Source of the DNA: M3007 sp046296435
GTDB lineage: Bacteria; Bacteroidota; Bacteroidia; Chitinophagales; Saprospiraceae
Reading direction: 5' to 3'
NCBI GenBank assembly: GCA_046296435.1
Contig: JBKBLI010000008.1
Location: 11,893 to 75,892 of the forward strand
Length of the DNA stretch: 64,000 bases
Positions 46,534-56,432 of this stretch are shown piece after piece. The notes beneath the pieces were generated by a model that made no database searches, was not told the origin of the DNA, and saw only the letters and a list, made by a program, of their open reading frames with translations. Positions within the stretch are counted from its first letter, which is position 1; every line of letters begins with the position of its first letter. A program made the translations under genes and the position numbers.

Positions 46534-49500
46534 CTATATAGTTGCAATCATGGCGGCGATCTGGATCTCGTCGTTGAGTTCGAGCAGGTCGCCCTCGCTG
46601 ATCTGATCTGTCAGGCGCAACTCGTCGGCAAGCACCTCCTGACTGATGTACTCGCCAAAAAGCGCCACAGCCGACTCAATGGCCGGATGCGCTTGCAAAA
46701 ATACGCGGATGCGGTCAGTCACGTTGAAATCTTTCTCTTTTCTTAGGTTTTGAATCCGGTTGACCAAGTCGCGGGCAATCCCTTCAGCCTCCAATTCGGG
46801 CGTCAGGTTGACATCCAAGGCTACGGTCAGGCCGTTTTCGGCGGCGCTCTTCCACCCCGGGAGGTCTTCTGTGCTGACGATCAGATCCTCCGGCGCAAGG
46901 GTGTAGGCCGCTCCGTTGACCTCCATGCGCATGCCGCCCTCCTTCTCGAGTCGGCTGATCTCGTCGTGGCTAAGCGCCGCAATTATACCCGCCGCCGCCT
47001 TCATGTCTTTGCCGAGTTTGGCCCCGAGCGTCTTGAAGTTGGCTTTGGCCGACTTGCGCAGCATGCCGCTGTCGTCGGTCACGTACTCAAGCGACTTGAC
47101 GTTGATTTCGGAGAGGATCAGGTCTTTGACGCTTTCCACATCGGCAATGAAGCGCTCGTCGAGCACCGGCAGGAGTATTTTTTGCAAAGGCTGGCGCACG
47201 CGCAGTNNNNNNNNNNNNNNNNNNNNNNNNNNNNNNNNNNNNNNNNNNNNNNNNNNNNNNNNNNNNNNNNNNNNNNNNNNNNNNNNNNNNNNNNNNNNNN
47301 NNNNNTTATCGCGCTTGCGGATACTTAGCGCCAGCGAGCAGATGCGCTGCGCATACTCCATGCGCTTCTCAAGCGCGGCGTCGATGTGGTCCTCCCGCGT
47401 TTCCGGCAGGTCGCTCAGGTGCACAGAGATTGGGAGCGTCGCGCCCGCCTCGCGTTGCGGTCCGACGAGGTTGCGGTAGAGCCAATCGCTGAAGAAAGGC
47501 GCCAGGCTTGAGCTGAGTTGCGCGCAGGTCAGCAAGCATTCGTGCAGGGTTTGGTAAGCGGCCAATTTGTCGGCGGTCATCTCGCCGCGCCAGAAGCGTC
47601 GGCGGCTCAGGCGCACATACCAGTTGCTGAGGTGTTCGTCCACAAAGTTTTCGACGAAGCGCGCGGCGCGCGTAGGCTCGTAGTCGTCCATCGCCTCGCG
47701 GTAGTTGCGCGTCAGATTGTGGAGCTTGCTCAGAATCCAGCGGTCAAGTTCGCTGCGCTCCTGCAGGAGCGTCTCGGACTTTGGATCCCGCACAAATCCA
47801 TCGAGGTTGGCGTAGAGCGCAAAAAAAGCGTAAGTGTTGTACAAGGTGCCAAAAAACTTGTTGCGCACTTCGACGATCCCGTTGGGGTCAAATTTCAGAT
47901 TGTCCCAAGGGTTGGCGTTGGAGATCATATACCAGCGGGTCGCGTCGGCGCCATAGGTAGCGATCGTTTCGAAAGGATCAACGACATTGCCTTTCGATTT
48001 GGACATCTTCTCGCCGTTCTTATCCAATACCAATCCGTTGGACACCACGTTGCGGTAGGCGACCGAATCGAAACACATAGCGGCAATGGCGTGTAGGGTA
48101 TAGAACCAGCCCCGGGTCTGGTCCACCCCTTCGGCGATAAAATCGGCCGGATAGCTTTTTTCAAACGGGGCTTTAAAGGGGCGCTCATCTCCGGCCGCCA
48201 ATTTATCCGGATCCAAGCCCCACTGGGCGTAGGGCATAGCGCCGGAGTCAAACCACACATCAATCAGGTCGGGTTCGCGGCGCATGGGCTTACCTGTGGG
48301 CGACACCAAAATAACCTCGTCGATAAAGGGGCGGTGGAGGTCGTCGGGAACCTCTTGCGACAGGCCCAAGACCTCGTTGGCCTGCGCCGTGAGCGCTCTT
48401 AGTTCGCTTGCGCTGCCCACACACAGCGTCTCGCTCCCGTCCTCGGTTCGCCAAATGGGCAGGGGTACGCCCCAGTAGCGCGAGCGCGACAGGTTCCAGT
48501 CCTGGAGGTTTTCCAACCATTTGCCGAATCGGCCTTCGCCGGTGGAGGCCGGTTTCCAGTTGATCGTTCGGTTGAGTTCCTGCATCCGTTGCTTGGCTGT
48601 CGAGGCGCGCACAAACCAAGAGTCAAGCGGATAATAGAGCACCGGCTTGTCGGTGCGCCAACAGTGCGGATAAGGGTGCTTGTATCGCTCGACGCGAAAA
48701 GCGAGATTTTGCTCTTTCAGATGTAGGGCGATGAGCAGGTCGGTCGGCTTGAAGTCCGGCGCCGAACGCTCCTCGGCCCCATAGTACTCCTCCTTGACGT
48801 ATCGGCCGCCAAAGAGCGGCGTCTCAGCCGCAAAACGCCCCTGGCGATCTACCAGCGGCAAGGGCAGATCGGGATTCAGTTCGTTGGGCAGGCCGATGAA
48901 AGGCACGCCGGCCTCTTTGCATACCCGAAAGTCGTCGGCGCCAAAATAGGGGGCCAGGTGTACCACGCCGGTGCCATCTTCTGTGGTCACAAAATCGCCC
49001 GGAATCACCCGAAAGCCCTTTTCGGCCAATTCAGGGGTGACCAATTCGGGGCATGGGAGCAACTGCTCGAATTGCAAGCCAATCAGATCTCGCCCCGATA
49101 TCGTGCGCGCTATCCGGTAGGGTATGACCTTATCCCCGGGTTTGAAACTGTCAAATGCCGCCTCCGCGCCGTCGGGGTGAAAATAGCGGGCCATGCAATC
49201 TTGCGCCAGAATAACCGACGCCTCAAGGCCGGTGTAAGGGCTGAGCGTGCGAACCTTGACGTAATTGATGTCCGGCCCTACCGCAAGGGCCACGTTGGAG
49301 GGCAGGGTCCAAGGAGTAGTCGTCCATGCAAGGATGCGCAGATCCTCGTCGGGTCGATCAAAAAAACTTTCGCTCAGCGCGTTGCGGCGCACCCGGAACA
49401 TGGCCGCCACAGTCAGGTCGGTCACATCCTTGTACGTACCGGGCATATTGAGTTCGTGCGAACTCAGCCCCGTGCCGGCGGCAGGGCTGTACGGCTGAAT

Positions 49501-50046
49501 CGTAAAACCCTTGTAAAGCAGCGGCTCTCCGCTCGGCGCGCTTTTGTGAAAAAGTTTTTTCAGCAAAAACCAGCAGGTCTCGATGTAGGCGTTGTCGAAG
49601 GTGATGTAGGGGTCGTCCAGATTAACCCAGTATCCCATGCGGCGGGTGATATCGTCCCACAGGTCTTTGTAACGCATGACGGTATCGCGGCAGGTCTGGT
49701 TGTATTCCTCTACGCTGATTTTTCTGCCGATGTCTTCTTTGGTGATGCCGAGTTCTTTTTCGACCTGCAACTCTATGGGCAAGCCGTGCGTGTCCCAGCC
49801 CCCTTTGCGCTCCACCCGATACCCCTTGAGTGTGTTGTAGCGACAGAACAGGTCTTTGATCGTGCGGGCCATCACATGGTGGATCCCGGGCTTGCCGTTG
49901 GCTGAGGGCGGCCCTTCGTAGAATACAAAACTCCGCTCGGCCGGGCGTTGGTTTACCGACTTGTTGAATATCTGCTCCTTTTCCCAGAACGCTGCAATCT
50001 CCTGATCTATAGCAGGTAAATCCAAGCGCTTTACTTCGCGATACAT
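46534..50046 (-). CDS. ileS: isoleucyl-tRNA synthetase
   Basis: About 1140 residues without the N run, from ATG 50046 (MYREVKRLDLPAIDQEIAAF). Class I synthetase: HIGH-like PSANGKPGIHHVMARTIKD, the large editing domain (LAWTTTPWTLPSNVALAVGP), and KMSKS in DKNGEKMSKSKGNVVDPFE. The size and C-terminal domain (IHFRQ-like region ending LNDEIQIAAMIATI) are those of the eukaryote/Bacteroidota-type IleS of about 1130 residues. 99 N (47207-47305) sits between Arg-Lys-Arg-Asp and Leu-Arg-Val-Arg-Gln-Pro, a stretch that is continuous in homologues. Direct joining restores the frame. A T6-CAGC-A5 palindrome (49555-49569) codes Leu-Lys-Lys-Leu-Phe. Confidence 0.97.
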   Translation of the reverse strand: MYREVKRLDLPAIDQEIAAFWEKEQIFNKSVNQRPAERSFVFYEGPPSANGKPGIHHVMARTIKDLFCRYNTLKGYRVERKGGWDTHGLPIELQVEKELGITKEDIGRKISVEEYNQTCRDTVMRYKDLWDDITRRMGYWVNLDDPYITFDNAYIETCWFLLKKLFHKSAPSGEPLLYKGFTIQPYSPAAGTGLSSHELNMPGTYKDVTDLTVAAMFRVRRNALSESFFDRPDEDLRILAWTTTPWTLPSNVALAVGPDINYVKVRTLSPYTGLEASVILAQDCMARYFHPDGAEAAFDSFKPGDKVIPYRIARTISGRDLIGLQFEQLLPCPELVTPELAEKGFRVIPGDFVTTEDGTGVVHLAPYFGADDFRVCKEAGVPFIGLPNELNPDLPLPLVDRQGRFAAETPLFGGRYVKEEYYGAEERSAPDFKPTDLLIALHLKEQNLAFRVERYKHPYPHCWRTDKPVLYYPLDSWFVRASTAKQRMQELNRTINWKPASTGEGRFGKWLENLQDWNLSRSRYWGVPLPIWRTEDGSETLCVGSASELRALTAQANEVLGLSQEVPDDLHRPFIDEVILVSPTGKPMRREPDLIDVWFDSGAMPYAQWGLDPDKLAAGDERPFKAPFEKSYPADFIAEGVDQTRGWFYTLHAIAAMCFDSVAYRNVVSNGLVLDKNGEKMSKSKGNVVDPFETIATYGADATRWYMISNANPWDNLKFDPNGIVEVRNKFFGTLYNTYAFFALYANLDGFVRDPKSETLLQERSELDRWILSKLHNLTRNYREAMDDYEPTRAARFVENFVDEHLSNWYVRLSRRRFWRGEMTADKLAAYQTLHECLLTCAQLSSSLAPFFSDWLYRNLVGPQREAGATLPISVHLSDLPETREDHIDAALEKRMEYAQRICSLALSIRKRDXXXXXXXXXXXXXXXXXXXXXXXXXXXXXXXXXXLRVRQPLQKILLPVLDERFIADVESVKDLILSEINVKSLEYVTDDSGMLRKSAKANFKTLGAKLGKDMKAAAGIIAALSHDEISRLEKEGGMRMEVNGAAYTLAPEDLIVSTEDLPGWKSAAENGLTVALDVNLTPELEAEGIARDLVNRIQNLRKEKDFNVTDRIRVFLQAHPAIESAVALFGEYISQEVLADELRLTDQISEGDLLELNDEIQIAAMIATI
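47207..47305. other. assembly gap (99 N) inside ileS
   Basis: Direct joining of the flanks gives Lys-Arg-Asp-Lys-Leu-Arg-Val-Arg in frame, matching the family, so the gap appears empty. Confidence 0.9.
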
Positions 50047-50062
50047 CTTTAGGCTTAGGTCA

Positions 50063-50073
50063 TTTTTGAAAAA
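50063..50073. repeat. T/A palindrome T5-G-A5
   Basis: At the predicted transcription start and leader of ileS. Confidence 0.6.
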
Positions 50074-50079
50074 CAGCCG

Positions 50080-50112
50080 CAAAGTTAGGCAATTCGCCGC
50101 GCAGCGTCCAAA
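50080..50112 (-). promoter_or_regulatory. ileS promoter, Bacteroidota type
   Basis: On the minus strand TTTG (50112-50109), a 21-base spacer and TAACTTTG (50087-50080). Predicted start near 50074, leader about 28 bases. Confidence 0.6.
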
Positions 50113-50428
50113 AAAAGCGAAGTCGCTGCGATTTATCTTACGGAACAAACAAACCTCCGCAACAGCCCATATTGTGCGACTGCGCTCGGCGCGCTTTTGC
50201 GCGGCCAATACTTCGACGGACATACTTTTTGAACTTGCGCGGTCGTTTTAAGTCCGTCGTTGGGTCGTCGATCGAACGCAAATGTTTCAGACTAATCTAT
50301 TCCAATATTTGTTTCACCTGCGTAAAATCCGGTCCGGCGACATCCGGCGCTCAAGCGGTTCTGCGACCGGCTCTTGACGTCTGCGTGGCGTTCGGGCGGG
50401 TTTTTGCCTCAACACACCCTGTTCACAT

Positions 50429-51046
50429 ATGATCAAGCATCTTGTTTTAAGCCTTTTGCTAACCCTCGGATTGTGCGCGTCGCTTTCCGCCCAAATGGCC
50501 GACGGCAAAGTCCGTTTTGGCCTTAAAGCCGGGGTAATCGGCGCCAACCTGTACGACGACGCCATCGCCGAAGACCGCAAATCCCGCGTCGGATTCATGG
50601 GCGGCGCCTTTGCCAAGCTCCCACTCAATCAAAGGGGATCTATCTCCTTGCGTCCCGAGCTTTTAGGAACCAGCCGGGGCGGCAAATACAGCCTTGCCGA
50701 CCTTCCGAATCAGCGCCCGTTTGTGCGCACCTTTCACATCGATCTGCCTGTATCTTTGGAGGCCAATATCCTCGGATTTATCAATGTGCACGCCGGCCTT
50801 CATGCCGCCTATCTCCTGTCCGCAAAAGCTGAAATTGACGGCGGTACGGTCAGCGTGTCGCGCGACAATTTCGAAAAGCTGGACTACGGCTGGCAGTTGG
50901 GCGGCGGCTTGGATTTGGGCAACATCGGCATACATCTGCGCGTCTTGCGCGGTCTCAACGAGATCAGCAAAGACGCCAGCGTCAACGATATTTTCGGGCA
51001 ACTCAAAAACTCAGCCTGGAACCTGACCCTCTCGGCGGCGTTCTGA
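50429..51046 (+). CDS. small outer-membrane beta-barrel (PorT-like) protein
   Basis: 205 residues. Signal peptide (about 1-21, ending Leu-Ser-Ala-Gln), then alternating amphipathic strands: KVRFGLKAGVIGANLYDDAI, GFMGGAFAKLPL, FHIDLPVSLEANIL, YGWQLGGGLDLGNIGIHLRV, and a C-terminal aromatic Ala-Ala-Phe. This is the OMP_b-brl_2 / PorT-type family common in Bacteroidota. Ligand unknown. Confidence 0.85.
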   Translation: MIKHLVLSLLLTLGLCASLSAQMADGKVRFGLKAGVIGANLYDDAIAEDRKSRVGFMGGAFAKLPLNQRGSISLRPELLGTSRGGKYSLADLPNQRPFVRTFHIDLPVSLEANILGFINVHAGLHAAYLLSAKAEIDGGTVSVSRDNFEKLDYGWQLGGGLDLGNIGIHLRVLRGLNEISKDASVNDIFGQLKNSAWNLTLSAAF

Positions 51047-51104
51047 TCGCCCGTCCCATTGGCCCACGCCCTTATGTGGGCGCAAAAGGGCAACGTCGCG
51101 GCAG

Positions 51105-51118
51105 TTTTTTTTTAAAAA
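51105..51118. repeat. T/A palindrome T9-A5
   Basis: No spacer between the runs. Directly before the bidirectional terminator in the convergent gap. Confidence 0.6.
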
Positions 51119-51122
51119 TGGG

Positions 51123-51152
51123 CCGGGTAAGGGGTTCGTACCCCTTACCCGG
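51123..51152. terminator. bidirectional terminator between convergent genes
   Basis: Perfect 12-base stem CCGGGTAAGGGG/CCCCTTACCCGG with a 6-base loop TTCGTA. On the minus strand it is followed by CCATTTTT and the T/A run, on the plus strand by TTCTCATTT. It serves the beta-barrel gene (plus) and the CHAT gene (minus). Confidence 0.85.
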
Positions 51153-51178
51153 TTCTCATTTCATGCTGCGCTCCTTGC

Positions 51179-51195
51179 TTTTTTTCGAAAAAAAA
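51179..51195. repeat. T/A palindrome T7-CG-A8
   Basis: Second T/A palindrome in the same convergent gap, 27 bases beyond the terminator. Confidence 0.75.
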
Positions 51196-51334
51196 GTGCG
51201 GGTAGCGGGTGCGGAGCGCGCAAACAGTCTTTTTTCTCTCTCCTCTTGCTTTTTTACGCCAGAATAGGGGCGGGCTATAAAACGAGCGGTGCGGGTGTGT
51301 GCTGCGGGCGCTTGCTCTATGCTACGCTTGCGGA

Positions 51335-54300
51335 TCATGTGGCTTTTGTGCGCGCGCGCCTGGCGCGGCCCCACAATGCAATGGCAAGCAAAGCCATCGC
51401 CAGTCCCGCTGCGAGGGCTGTCCACGCCGGAACTCCCGAATCGCCCCAAGGCAGGCGCCACGAGCGGGGTATGGCCTCTACCGGCGCGTCGGATCCGCTC
51501 AGAACAAACCCGGCCCACAAGTAAGGCGCCGCCGAAAGTTCCTGTTCGATGAAGTTGGATTTGGCCAGGCGCAGGGCCTCGTCCTTGCGCATCCCCTTTT
51601 GGATGTTTTCCAAAAAACGCTTACTCAATTTAGCGGTAGCCGCATCGTCCACAGGCCATAGGGTCATGCAGACGCTGCGGCTGCCGATGTCCATAAAGCC
51701 ACGGGCCAGACTTTGCGATCCTTCGCCGCCATAAACCCGTCCCACGCCGGTTTCGCAAGCGCTCAGCATCACGATATCCGCATCGAGTCGAAGCGCGTTG
51801 AGTTGGCGAGCAAACACAAAACGCTCCGGGCTTTCGCCCGACGGGATGAGGGTGTACTGCTTATTATTCGGTTGCGACAAGGCCCCGTTCGGGGAGTAGG
51901 CCGGAAGCCCGGACTCGGTATCCCGATCGCTTGTAAACGCTAACCATGAGTACTCCGGCTGTGCGTAATTGGCTTTTCCGTGTCCATAGAAATGCAAGAT
52001 GCTTGCTCGAGGAGCCAGGCGGCAAAATGCCTCCGGAGTGGCTGCGCTGCCGACGGCGTACCGCCCTCCGAACAATGCCGCCAATTCCCGAACGGTGGCG
52101 ACGCCATGGCGAACGGGTGTGAGCGACGGCGAGTGATCGTAATCGGGCGCGAAGCCCAAATATCCCCAGCGCTTAGCGCCAGAGGCGGGCGGGCGAGGCA
52201 TGAGCAAAGCGGAGACGGAAGGGGCCAGACGCGTGACGCTACAGCGCAACAGATACGGCAATTTGCGAAAATCCAAATTAGTTTGGGGTGTTTTGTGCAA
52301 AAGCAGATCGAAGGGCAAATCGCCGAGCGAACCATCGGGCAATAAGAGGAGCCGCTCGGGCGGGGAGTCGCCAAAAAGCGGCTCCAGCAACCGCGAGTAC
52401 AACTCGCGCGCCCTTTGGGCAAAATCGATCAAAAATGCAGGATCTAATTCATGGGCTTGCTGCACGGGGCCATTTTTGACAATATCCATGAAATCGCCGA
52501 TCAGTTTGTAGGGCAGGTTTGCGGTCTGGATCTGCCAGGATTCGGGGCTGAGCGCATAGAGATACAGGTCTCCGCTCTGCGCGTTGTAGAAGTAGGCGAC
52601 CAGATGCGTTTTTTCTTCGTGGTCAATCTGTTTGAGCAGCGCATGCGGCGACTTTTTGAGCGCCTTGTCCAAAGCCGAGAGCGTGCCAGACTGTTTTTGG
52701 GTCAGTTCGCGCAACAGTTGGTTGCGTTGGTCTTCCAGCCTGAAAAGCCGCGCTTTCAGCGGGCGCAGCGCTTGGGGATTGTACAGTCCCCCGGCTTCCA
52801 ATCGCGCCAGTTGGGTTCGCAGGTCGCTGATTTGCTCGCGCAGGGAGATCTCCAGTTGGATATCGGGAGCCTCCGGGCCTCCGGCCTTCAGCAAATACAT
52901 GTTGGCCAGTTTTTGACGGAGCAACACAGCGCGGCTTTTTTCGATGTGCCGGAAGATGCGCGCGCCAATTTCGGGGTCGGCCTTGTCCGCAAGACGCGCC
53001 CGTTCAAACAAGATCTTCAGACCCAATTCGTGCAGGTCGCGCAGCTCATCCTGCGAGTACAGCGTTGCCGACTCGAATCCGAATAGACTGCTGAGCGTAT
53101 CGTAAGCGCTCAGCGCTAAAGTGGCGGCGCTATCGGCCAGAAAGAGCAGCGAAGGTTGGCGCTCGCGTTGGTACAGACGCCACAGGAGATCCGCCTTGGT
53201 TTCGAGCGCTTCGAGTATGGCGTTTTCGGGGTAGATGCTGGTAGAGGCAGGACTCGAGAGCAGCGCGGATGGCGGGAAATCGGGCAGTATCAGACTCAGC
53301 GCTTCAGCGCAGCGCTTCAAACCCGTCCGAATATCCGTATCGGCAAGCAGCTTTGCCTGTGCGACTTTGGCTTTGGCCAGTTCGCGGTTGAGCAGCGACT
53401 CGGGTCCCGAATCATCTTCAGATAGCATCTTGCAGGCCTGTGCATTCCACCGCAGCGCATCGCTGCGACGGCCAGACTGTTGGGCTATCTGGCTTAGGGT
53501 AAGCGCGGCGTCGGCATTCAGGTCGTCCAACTCTAGCGCTTGCAGGGCGCAGCGCGTCGCCTTGTCTGCTTCATCGAGCATGAGGTGCGCCTCGGCGAGC
53601 GCCGATAGTATTTGGCTGTGCAGGTATATGTCGGCAGTCAATTTAGGGGGCGCGTTGTGGTCGCTTATCTGACTGAGGGCCTTGCCCAGGGCGTTCAGGG
53701 CGCGGCCGGGATCTTGCATAGTAAGGCATGCGAGCCCCTGATCGTAGTAGGTACGGGTCAGGTTGTGGAGGTCGTTGGCCTGCAGGCAGGCCTCTTCGGC
53801 CAGTTTCAGCAGTTCGGCCGCTTTTTCTACGTCGCCCACCATGGTGTAAATGGCGGCAAGCGGCTTGTAGATATTGCCGCCCGGTTCGGGATGCGCCTTT
53901 TTTCCGCTCTGTTGGATGTTAGCTGCGCTTTCGTAGTAGGGCCTTGCATTGTGGTAAGCGCGCGCGCGCAGATAGGCCAGGCCCGTGTGCATGGCGACCA
54001 GCCCATACTCGGTCGTTTCGGGTTCGGTTTCCGCTAAATAGCGCTGAAGGGTATCGATGGCCCTGTAAGCGCCGTTGACGGGGTCGCCCAGGCGGATGGC
54101 TCGCGCAATTTCTACCCGCGCTTTGGCCAAAGCGAGCGCGCCGCAAGCGCCTTTTTGGGCCAGCGTAGCGCTGAGACGGGCCAGCGAATCTGCCTTGGAG
54201 TAAAGCCTGTTGACGCAAGCGTCGAACGCCAACAAACGCAAACTGTCAGACGCCGCGCAAAGGGCCTCGTCGGAGGGCTGGGCCGTCGGGGCAGACGCGT

Positions 54301-54409
54301 CGCGAGACTCCGGCGCGCGACAGGTTGTCGCAAAAAGGCAAAGCGCAAGCGCCTTGCCCGCTAAGGCCAATGCGCTTGCGCTCTTTTTAAGATCCAAATA
54401 CAAGACCAT
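51335..54409 (-). CDS. TPR-CHAT putative caspase-like protease, membrane-anchored
   Basis: 1024 residues. N-terminal export signal ending Ala-Thr-Thr-Cys (possible relaxed lipobox). About 450 residues of TPR-like helices (AIYTMVGDVEKAAELLKLAE, KLTADIYLHSQILSALAEAH) are followed by a coiled segment (520-620), then a CHAT domain (about 700-960) with the catalytic dyad motifs LHFYGHGKAN (His810) and MLSACETGVG (Cys885). A C-terminal membrane helix (AWTALAAGLAMALLAIALWG) and a basic tail end it. CHAT domains are clan CD cysteine peptidases, often triggered through attached TPRs. Substrate unknown. It follows the exported partner gene by 10 bases. Confidence 0.88.
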   Translation of the reverse strand: MVLYLDLKKSASALALAGKALALCLFATTCRAPESRDASAPTAQPSDEALCAASDSLRLLAFDACVNRLYSKADSLARLSATLAQKGACGALALAKARVEIARAIRLGDPVNGAYRAIDTLQRYLAETEPETTEYGLVAMHTGLAYLRARAYHNARPYYESAANIQQSGKKAHPEPGGNIYKPLAAIYTMVGDVEKAAELLKLAEEACLQANDLHNLTRTYYDQGLACLTMQDPGRALNALGKALSQISDHNAPPKLTADIYLHSQILSALAEAHLMLDEADKATRCALQALELDDLNADAALTLSQIAQQSGRRSDALRWNAQACKMLSEDDSGPESLLNRELAKAKVAQAKLLADTDIRTGLKRCAEALSLILPDFPPSALLSSPASTSIYPENAILEALETKADLLWRLYQRERQPSLLFLADSAATLALSAYDTLSSLFGFESATLYSQDELRDLHELGLKILFERARLADKADPEIGARIFRHIEKSRAVLLRQKLANMYLLKAGGPEAPDIQLEISLREQISDLRTQLARLEAGGLYNPQALRPLKARLFRLEDQRNQLLRELTQKQSGTLSALDKALKKSPHALLKQIDHEEKTHLVAYFYNAQSGDLYLYALSPESWQIQTANLPYKLIGDFMDIVKNGPVQQAHELDPAFLIDFAQRARELYSRLLEPLFGDSPPERLLLLPDGSLGDLPFDLLLHKTPQTNLDFRKLPYLLRCSVTRLAPSVSALLMPRPPASGAKRWGYLGFAPDYDHSPSLTPVRHGVATVRELAALFGGRYAVGSAATPEAFCRLAPRASILHFYGHGKANYAQPEYSWLAFTSDRDTESGLPAYSPNGALSQPNNKQYTLIPSGESPERFVFARQLNALRLDADIVMLSACETGVGRVYGGEGSQSLARGFMDIGSRSVCMTLWPVDDAATAKLSKRFLENIQKGMRKDEALRLAKSNFIEQELSAAPYLWAGFVLSGSDAPVEAIPRSWRLPWGDSGVPAWTALAAGLAMALLAIALWGRARRARTKAT

Positions 54410-54419
54410 AGGCAGCTAT

Positions 54420-56432
54420 TTAGCGGTACCGCACCGTGTTCCACACTTTGGAGAAACCCTTGCGGAAGCGCGCGAAATCGGTCTGCAGATAGACAAAAGG
54501 CATGTTGCAGGTTGACAAATCTTGCCCAAAGCGCGTTTTGTAGCCGGCGCCTAAGGTGAATGCCGGAACGTTGATGCGGTTGCTAAAGTCCAGCGAGAGG
54601 GCCAACTCGTGTACGCTGCGGCTGCTCGTGCCTGAAGGAAGCGTTCCGATGATCAAATCGGCGCTGTAGCCTGCCGTGAATCCTACATAGCGGAACCACT
54701 GCGCCAGATTCACTGGATGAAAATACCTCAAATTGGCAGGGCTGAGATGGACAAAGTTGTACGAAAGCGCCGCGTTTGGATCCTGCGACAAAGGGCATTT
54801 GCTCTGGCCCGCGCCAGCCTCTAACTGCCAGTACCAGCGGGGCAGCGGCTGCGTGCCGGCTGTGCGTTCCCACGGATTGCGCCGCAAATCCAGAGGCAGA
54901 CGGAGCGTCAGGTTGGCGCCGCGCGTCAGCGTCGCCGCATCCGTGCTGTGGTGTAGCTTGACGCCGGCCGTTAGCCCATAACGCGCTTTAGCGGGTTTGA
55001 CAAACTCGGTGACGGCATAGTTTGTCCAGACGGAGTCCTCAACGATCCCGCTTCTGTTCAAAAACTTGATCAGCGACTGCGACTGAATTTTATCGCCAGG
55101 CGCGAAATACAGGTTGTCTTTGGTTTGGGCGCGCATGACCACCCGCGCCTGTCTGAAGGAGGCTTCGGCCGACCGGGGCGCCAGCAGGATGTTTTGCACA
55201 TTCCAGTTGGCCTGCTGCGCATTTTTGACAAAACTATAATCGCAGGGGCTTGATCCGGGGGTCGAAGGCCTGTTTTCGCAGCTTTGCGATAGGGATTCGA
55301 CAACCGACGTGGCGCCCATATCGATGCGTGGATCGAAATAAGTCGTCGTGCGCAAATGGCTGACGACCGCGCTGCCGAGGTTCTCCGTATCGAGGGTGAA
55401 TTCCATGGGGATGGGTTTGCCTCTTTGCGAAGGCGGCATGTACGCCGAGGCGTAGTGTCGCTTGGGGGCCACGCTCAAGGCGTTGGGATCTCTCCCTTTG
55501 CTAAGCGCGATATTGACCGTATCGAGGGCCGTGAACGGGAAGTAAGCGTTCTCGGCCCCGTTTTCTTGATTGTTTTTATTGACGCTCGGACCTTGGTTTG
55601 AACTTAAGTCGCCTGAGTTATTCTGCTTAGGGTTGTCGGGAATGAGATTTTTGTGCACCCTGTTGAGATCCCAATCGACGAACAACTGGTGCGTGGAGCT
55701 ATCCCTCAGATCGCCGACGCCCTTGAACCGGATGACAAAAAAAATGGCTTTTTCGCTGAAGGGATCAATGTCTTTGATCGAAAACCGGAATACTCGTCCT
55801 TCGCGCAATCCCACTTCTGAGATGGCGCTGCCTATGTACGAGATGCCCTTGGGTTCGGCGGAGGTGCTGTAGTCCGGCACATTGAACACGAAGTGTGGAT
55901 TGGATTGGTCCACAAATGCGTCCAGGGGAAAGAAAAAATTCATGTTGCCGCTTACTTTGAGTTCCGTTTCGTTGCGAACCTGCAGGGCGATGTAAACCGA
56001 ATCGCCCAGGCGGGCTGCCGTAGCCTCCGGAACGGCCCTACAGAAGAAAGCCGGCGTATTGGAGATCGGGCTGATCACAATGCCGCTGTCTGAATAGATC
56101 GGGACTGAAATGCGGGAGGGGTTAGGCTCTTCTGTCGCGCTGTAACGGGAGCGCTCTTTTTTCTTGATTTGCACTACGTCGCCGCTTTTGTTTCTGGAGA
56201 AGCCCAGGACAGCCGTATCCCTTTGGCTAAATTGGCCGTCGCTGGTCATCCAGAAATAGGTGAAGTGCGGAGCGGGATTAGGCGGGTGTGGGAAACCGGG
56301 CAAGGGCGCGGGTACTATCGTCGATGCAGATCTGAATCGGAAGCTGTTTTTACCCATCCGGACCGTATCGATTTGCGCAAGCGCCGGGAGGCTCGCGGCC
56401 AAAGTTATCAAGGCTAAAAGGAGTTTTTTCAT
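54420..56432 (-). CDS. large exported protein of unknown function, CHAT-operon partner
   Basis: 670 residues from ATG 56432 (MKKLLLALITLAASLPALAQ signal peptide). The first 470 residues look like extracellular beta-sandwich modules (IALQVRNETELKVSGNMNFF, VFRFSIKDIDPFSEKAIFFV), and the last 200 like beta-strands of an outer-membrane barrel (YGLTAGVKLHHS, WYWQLEAGAGQSKCPLSQDP, VGFTAGYSADLIIG, LGAGYKTRFGQDLS). No family recognised. It is first in a two-gene unit with the CHAT protein, so the two probably work at the same envelope site. Confidence 0.75.
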   Translation of the reverse strand: MKKLLLALITLAASLPALAQIDTVRMGKNSFRFRSASTIVPAPLPGFPHPPNPAPHFTYFWMTSDGQFSQRDTAVLGFSRNKSGDVVQIKKKERSRYSATEEPNPSRISVPIYSDSGIVISPISNTPAFFCRAVPEATAARLGDSVYIALQVRNETELKVSGNMNFFFPLDAFVDQSNPHFVFNVPDYSTSAEPKGISYIGSAISEVGLREGRVFRFSIKDIDPFSEKAIFFVIRFKGVGDLRDSSTHQLFVDWDLNRVHKNLIPDNPKQNNSGDLSSNQGPSVNKNNQENGAENAYFPFTALDTVNIALSKGRDPNALSVAPKRHYASAYMPPSQRGKPIPMEFTLDTENLGSAVVSHLRTTTYFDPRIDMGATSVVESLSQSCENRPSTPGSSPCDYSFVKNAQQANWNVQNILLAPRSAEASFRQARVVMRAQTKDNLYFAPGDKIQSQSLIKFLNRSGIVEDSVWTNYAVTEFVKPAKARYGLTAGVKLHHSTDAATLTRGANLTLRLPLDLRRNPWERTAGTQPLPRWYWQLEAGAGQSKCPLSQDPNAALSYNFVHLSPANLRYFHPVNLAQWFRYVGFTAGYSADLIIGTLPSGTSSRSVHELALSLDFSNRINVPAFTLGAGYKTRFGQDLSTCNMPFVYLQTDFARFRKGFSKVWNTVRYR

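Larger units (their letters stand above)
50047..50428. other. divergent intergenic region between ileS and the beta-barrel gene
   Basis: 382 bases. The ileS promoter and leader occupy the first 70. I see no T-box-like leader, tRNA or small gene in the rest, and no convincing promoter for the beta-barrel gene (an AATATTTG near 50305 lacks the TA). Confidence 0.6.

Noticed and set aside
50047..50223. N-terminal extension of ileS
   Set aside because: It would run through the promoter, and the family begins at MYREVKRLDL.
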